From NCBI GenBank assembly GCA_963082875.1, contig OY720101.1:4898001-4962000 (forward strand): a stretch of 64,000 nt of DNA, in the 5' to 3' direction. The notes under the pieces are model-generated. The model did not search any database. It was given only the letters and a program-made list of their open reading frames with translations, and was not told where the DNA came from. Below, in pieces: positions 59,701 to 64,000 of the stretch (its first letter is position 1; every line of letters starts with the position of its first letter). The translations under genes were made by a program, and so were the position numbers. Source of the DNA: Corella eumyota. Lineage: Eukaryota; Chordata; Ascidiacea; Phlebobranchia; Corellidae.

Positions 59701-62567
59701 AAAGTATTTTTTTTAACCTTGATATTTCACTCCAGGTTTGGCGAAGTTTATCGGTTTTCCAAGGAAGAGATGAAGATCGATCACAAATGCCAGTTCATCA
59801 GAGGACACTAAAGAAAAAGCATTTCCTGTTCTTCCTGCTCTTGCCACTCTTCCTGTTTAGATAAAAATTAAACTGTTTAAGCCAAAATTCAAAAATAATT
59901 TTAAACAAATTTAAAACTCATAAATGTATTGTATTCTATTAAACTTACCGACTCTATGAACAAAAAGTTTGGATTTTGACGGAAAACTAAAATTCACGAC
60001 ATTATCCAACATTGGAATATCCAATCCTCTTGCTGCTACATCGGTTACAAGTAAGATCATTGTTTTTCGATTTCGAAATTTTGCGATGTTTATTTTTCTT
60101 GCTGTTTGATCAAGGCTACTGTAAACATAGGATACACTCATACCACAAAACCCTAAAACCTGTCAAATTTTTGATATAATATTAGCTAAAATAAGATAAC
60201 AAGTATTTCTTTGAAATCTTTCTTATACTTAAGAATAAACAAATACAAAAATATCGCTTTATAATAACAATTTTTTTTAATTTTATGCAAGAAAGTAAGT
60301 GCATTTATCATAATGATATTGCAATTAAATTACATTTTAGGACAACAAAATTCTTACATCTTTTATATACTCCACGTGATGTTTGGTGGCAACGAAGACA
60401 ACAGTTTGTTCATTTTCTTTAAAAACATCTCTCAACAGGTGAATTAAGGTCGGTAATTTGTGCTCTATTCGAACTTGAAGAAATCTTAACTAAAAAACAA
60501 TTTTTAAAATAAAAAAAAAATAGAACCTTTAATGTTTTTTTAAAATCAAATTAGATTTTTAATCAACAAGTTTTCAACAAAAAAAAAAATCAACAATTTT
60601 TGTAATTTTCTTACTTTTAGTTGATCACTTAATTTGGAGTCGACGTCCAATCTCACTAGAGTAGGATCGTTTAATCCAGCTTTAGCAAACTCCACTAATT
60701 GTTTAGGAAGAGTTGCAGAAAACAGAAGAGTTTGGCGATCTTCCGGAAGTCTTCGAAGGATCTCGTGAAGATGCTCCTGGAAGCCAAGTTCAAATAATCT
60801 AGAAATCAATTAAAAATTTTTTTTTTTTTTTTTTGATTTTAATGTAAGAGTATTGTTTTAACTTCTTGTTTTTTTGTTTAAATAAATATTAAACTATAAC
60901 ACTTCTTACCTATCAGCCTCATCAAATACAACATATTGAACACACTGCAACCTGAACTCCATTTCAACGAGAATGTGCATCAATCTACCAGGTGTGGCGA
61001 TAATTATGTCTGGGTTTTCATGTATTGCTGAAAACTGGTCATCCATTTTATCACCTCCAAGTATACACGCTGTTTTTAGAGTGGTAAACTTACCGAGCTA
61101 ACATAAACAAAAAAATATAATTGTAAATTTTAATTTAGTTCATAATAATTGCTGTTGGTTATTGGAATTAGAATAATGTGAAAACCTTTTATTACATTAC
61201 TTATATACATATTTAACTATTAAAAGGGCATATTTACTTAATACTTTAACAATTTCCATTTTTATTTAAGGACAGCTCAATAAACATTAGCCTATTTTAA
61301 AATATAAAATTATAGATAATATATAAGAATTTTACAACAGGCGTTAAAATCTAAAAAATTGAATTTTTACTTAAAACATAAGCCAAATTTATTATCAAAA
61401 ACCTTGACTTACATCTTTAACAAATTTAAGAGTCTGTAAAGCCAACTCTCGTGTTGGTGAAAGCAGCAACGCCCTTGCACCAACATTACTTTGTCTTTGT
61501 TGTAACTTCTCAAACAACGGAATCAAAAAAGCAGCAGTTTTTCCACTGCCGGTTCGTGCCATCGCTACAACATCTTTGTCACTCATTATAAGTGGGACAC
61601 ACTAAAAATTAACAAAGATAAATAGTATATAATATATATATTTTTTTTTGGTAAAATGTAATATATATTTATATATATATTTCAAATAGAGATTTGTAAC
61701 CAAGATAAAATTACCTTTCTTTGAATGGGAGTAGGAACTTTGTAACCTTTTCTTATGATTCCCTTAAAAACAGGATGGCAAAGACCTAAAAAACAATATA
61801 CATATACAATAAATATCTGGACCTTTAGGAGAAACAGAGGGCAAAAAAAACATAAAATTTAGTGCGTTTAGTGCGACCTCTAAACATTTTTAATACAAAT
61901 AAAATAATTCATTAACAAACATTATAGAAGTAATTAAATGTTTTGTTTTTGACAATGTTAATTAGTTAATGCCATAAGTTTATATTAGAGATTAACATAA
62001 TGCTCAAATTTTTTTTATAGTAACAACAAAATTAACAAACCCATAGATTGAAATCCGCCGGACTTTTTCTTCTTTCTGTTCATCTGCGTTACGAGCTTTC
62101 TTGTGTTCAGCTCCTCCTCAGATTTGTATCCATCATCCAACATTGAGACAATGTCGTTGATGTTTCCTCTAGAAGTTGACTCTTCATTGCAACTGCTCTC
62201 TGCATCCGAATCCTGATCCTTAAAAAATTTTGAAGCATCAAGTTTTGTAAAAAAATGTTTGTTTACATTTTTTGTTAAAAAAACAGTTTGGTCAGTTGGT
62301 GTTAAAATTTTAACTGTCACCTAAATGATTATTAAATCTACATAATTTGTTTCTAAATATCACAGTATATAACATATTTTAATAGCGTTAAAGTTTACAA
62401 CTAAATCTGAATACAAAAATGGAACTACACACGTGCTAAACTGCAAGCATAATTTTTTTCGATTTTACGCTAATAGAAACTAAATTTCACAACATTTAAA
62501 TAAATTTATCGTAAAAAGATTAATTATATTTTTATATATTTTATATATTTACCTCATTTTTCAACAT
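56735..62567 (-). CDS. DDX54: ATP-dependent RNA helicase DDX54 (DBP10)
   Basis: Eighteen minus-strand exons join in phase into about 838 aa (human 881): 62553-62567, 62041-62320, 61715-61785, 61413-61601, 60910-61097, 60615-60798, 60358-60489, 59949-60159, 59718-59852, 59234-59357, 58789-58886, 58558-58631, 58064-58203, 57917-57974, 57671-57822, 57458-57542, 57146-57374, 56735-56886. Helicase motifs in order: Q motif [72 protein letters not shown]. The DBP10 C-terminal domain follows ([39 protein letters not shown]) and a Lys/Arg tail. It acts in the nucleolus in large-subunit ribosome assembly. Four introns carry H/ACA-type RNAs. The 15-nt first exon is the least certain part. Confidence 0.95.
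56960..57085 (-). ncRNA. H/ACA box snoRNA-like gene 1, in DDX54 intron 17
   Basis: 126 nt in sense with the host. 5' hairpin: outer stem GGAAAGU/ACUUUCC, an internal loop, inner stem ACUUAUU/AAUAAGU. The hinge has an H box (ATATTA, fitting ANANNA). 3' hairpin: lower stem UAGCAC/GUGUUG, a pocket, upper stem UCUUA/UAAGA. The end is ACA plus three nucleotides. Similarity to copies 2 and 3 stops within a few bases of the ACA. It lies about 60 nt from the donor and about 70 nt from the acceptor of its intron. The hairpin-hinge-hairpin-tail order defines the class; the target is not known. Confidence 0.85.
57650..57670 (-). other. Donor side of DDX54 intron 15
   Basis: The donor reads CTGG|GTAAG; the alternative split one base earlier would break the phase with exon 16 (GLSILSSQ), which fixes the exon 15 end at 57,671. 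Confidence 0.6.
58370..58495 (-). ncRNA. H/ACA box snoRNA-like gene 2, in DDX54 intron 12
   Basis: 126 nt, nearly identical to copy 1. The outer stem, inner 5' stem (ACUUAUU with AAUAAGU, one change), ATATTA H box, upper 3' stem UCUUA/UAAGA and terminal ACA are all kept. Intron sequence on both sides is unrelated to the other copies. The 5' end lies about 60 nt from the intron donor. Confidence 0.85.
59009..59134 (-). ncRNA. H/ACA box snoRNA-like gene 3, in DDX54 intron 10
   Basis: 126 nt, nearly identical to copies 1 and 2, with a few substitutions that mostly fall in loops or change a pair to another pair. It ends ...GUGUUUACA plus three nucleotides. It lies in the intron between the exons at 59,234 and 58,886, in sense with DDX54. 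Confidence 0.85.
59512..59625 (-). ncRNA. H/ACA box snoRNA-like gene 4 (diverged), in DDX54 intron 9
   Basis: 114 nt. The primary sequence is mostly different from copies 1-3, but the layout is the same: outer stem GGGAAG/CUUUCC, inner 5' stem CUUGAUGAA/UUCAUUAAG (9 bp), H box ATATTA, a 3' hairpin with upper stem UCCGC/GCGGA, and terminal ACA plus three. Pocket bases are conserved with the other copies (AGAUA and ACUGA in the 5' pocket; GAGAA and GUUA in the 3' pocket). Stems changed while pockets stayed, as expected for a functional guide. Confidence 0.8.
61620..61690. repeat. AT microsatellite in a DDX54 intron
   Basis: Two stretches of (AT)n separated by a T run, inside the intron between exons 3 and 4. 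No function suggested. Confidence 0.7.
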
Positions 62568-63026
62568 ATTTTTGCTATTTTGCTCCGTTTCAACTTTTCT
62601 TCGAAAAAGTTATCTTAACGTGGAAAAAACCTGTGACGTCACCAGCACATGGTTTTTAACGGGAGTAAACACTTTTTAAAAAAAAAAATAAATTAAAAGT
62701 TGCTGCTAAGAATACAATTTTTTTTAAACGGTTTGTTTACATTTTTCTTAACATCTGTTTTACAATAACAAACGTTATCATTGGAATGCATCCCATAATA
62801 TGAAGTCAAGTGTTTAGCAACTTATGTAATACGACTAGACAGCTAGATAATATGGTGATTTGAATTTCTTTTTGACAGTTTGGTGTAAAATAAATTAATA
62901 TTAAACTCGGATTTTCGAAATTTTGTGCTATACATACTGACATAAATAAATGTCTATTAAGTCAAACGGTAAGAATTTTGTTACTATTACATTATATTTA
63001 GATTCACTCTGTTAGGGTGTCAAACT
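62568..63026. promoter_or_regulatory. Divergent promoter region of DDX54 and the C16orf89-like gene
   Basis: 459 bp between starts. A tgacgtcac element (CRE-like) lies at about 62,633-62,641. On the plus side an ATG at 62,950 opens a short upstream frame that ends soon after the intron with donor at 62,969 and acceptor at 63,001, so the C16orf89-like mRNA may have a spliced 5' UTR. A trans-splice leader acceptor at 63,001 is an alternative. Confidence 0.4.
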
Positions 63027-64000
63027 ATGGGTTTAAGCAAAAACGTAGTTGTTATTTTTTTAATTGTATTATTTCGAGTTGTACACTCTGAACTTGACTA
63101 CTTTGCCCAACAAGAAGCGTTTAAAGGAATAAGCAAAGATCATGTTAATATTGATGTAAACATGGAAGATACAGTTCATGCTTTAGAAAAAGTTGTTTTT
63201 TATTTTGGGAAAATAAAGAAAAGAGCGACTGTTGATTTGGCTTTTGGAATGCAAGGGGTTCATGGTAAAATTGCTACTTTAAATTATTTCTAAATAAATG
63301 TGCTCATTTATTTTAGTGTTTAAAATTTTACCTATTATTGTGGCTATATGTAATTGAAAAAGAATTTTCAAGAAAACCTAAACATGAATTATTTAATAAA
63401 ATAATTTTTAAGCCTTTTGGTAAATAATTAATAATGCAAGGTAAATAATTAATAATGCTTTTTATTTGAGGCGAGCTAACGAGGATATTAACAATGGAAA
63501 AGGAAGGAAGATATTCTCTATTGACTTCCCAGGCAAACTTTCTAACTCGACTTAAGGAACTTCATGTTTATACTAAAGAATATATACAAGATTCACTTCC
63601 TTATATTAAGCTAAACAGTAGAGAGTAAGAAATATTTAAAAAATATTCCTATTTGCAAAAGTAAAAATATCATATTATATAAGATTATTACATTATTTTT
63701 ATGAAAATCAAATTTTCACACAACTTACAAATATGTTCTAATATAAGTAGCCTACTATAAATAGTGAATGTATTTTTTAACCTCAATTTTCTGTTGGTTT
63801 CAGATATTATAAAAGTTTTTATACAATAATTAAAAACCCCTGGATGCCCTATGAGCTGCCTCCCCAAGTTACATCAATTAATCGCATTGATATTTTTCCT
63901 AATTTTACTTTGAAAGGTTTGTTAAAAAAACATAAGTGAAACTTATAAAGAAATAATATTTAATTTTGACAAATTTGAAAGATGAAAATGTATTCGGCCA
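63027..64000 (+). CDS. C16orf89-like secreted protein (5' part, runs off the window)
   Basis: Three exons are visible (63027-63264, 63471-63624, 63804-63916), joining in phase into about 168 codons and continuing past the end. A signal peptide is clear (VVVIFLIVLFRVVHS, before ELDYF). ALEKVVFYFGKI, LAFGMQGVHGELTRIL, YIQDSLPYIKLNSREYYKSF and NPWMPYELP line up in order with human C16orf89 (LERAVSAL, SIRYLKLSDPQYLREF, GFWALP). C16orf89 is a secreted protein of unknown biochemical function known from thyroid. Identification rests on remembered pattern similarity and needs an alignment. Confidence 0.65.

Noticed and set aside
1-64000. tRNA, rRNA or CRISPR elements
   Set aside because: No cloverleaf with conserved arms, no rRNA core strings and no spaced repeat array were seen; a tRNA scan would be the decisive check.

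Overview
The window looks like a piece of an AT-rich, gene-dense invertebrate chordate genome, most likely a tunicate (ascidian). Protein-coding genes are split by short GT-AG introns, with several GC-AG introns. The housekeeping genes (CFAP298, MRPS18B, URI1, ETAA1, SPOUT1, DDX54 and a C16orf89 relative) are animal-type. The organism call is inference from gene content and gene structure; no ribosomal or mitochondrial marker is present to settle it. Gene models below come from reading exon phases and splice sites by eye.

Positions 1-20,000 are a rearranged tandem cluster. Two kinds of gene alternate: a pair of small three-exon orphan genes (called orphan A and orphan B here) present in three block copies, and a family of alpha-1,6-fucosyltransferase (FUT8)-like genes. 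One FUT8-like gene is intact (14,311-16,608), one is nearly intact with a frame disruption (17,364-19,643), and at least five broken fragments, one inverted, lie between the orphan copies. A shared 5' box precedes each FUT8-like unit.

Positions 20,285-23,773 encode a single-pass membrane receptor with a C-type lectin domain, two Ig-like domains, an FN3-like domain and a tyrosine-rich tail. Positions 25,159-39,300 are a tandem cluster of four BPI/LBP-like lipid-binding innate immunity genes: two intact, one with a frame disruption, one internally deleted. They share a conserved upstream block; in the deleted copy this block is interrupted by a 1.1-kb non-autonomous hAT transposon with a perfect 8-bp target duplication. 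The first 39 kb is therefore a fast-changing, plausibly immune or glycan-related accessory region.

Positions 40,136-64,000 are a stable housekeeping block: CFAP298 (-), MRPS18B (+), URI1 (-), ETAA1 (+), a diverged hotdog thioesterase (+), SPOUT1 (-), an unrecognised probable mitochondrial membrane protein (-), two more hotdog thioesterases (+), DDX54 (-) and the start of a C16orf89-like gene (+). Several neighbours are divergent and share short promoters.

The most interesting item is in DDX54, a nucleolar RNA helicase. Four of its introns each carry one sense-strand RNA of about 114-126 nt with all the marks of an H/ACA box snoRNA: two hairpins, an H box, a terminal ACA, and conservation that stops just after the ACA. 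Three are near-identical and the fourth is diverged but keeps the fold and the pocket bases.
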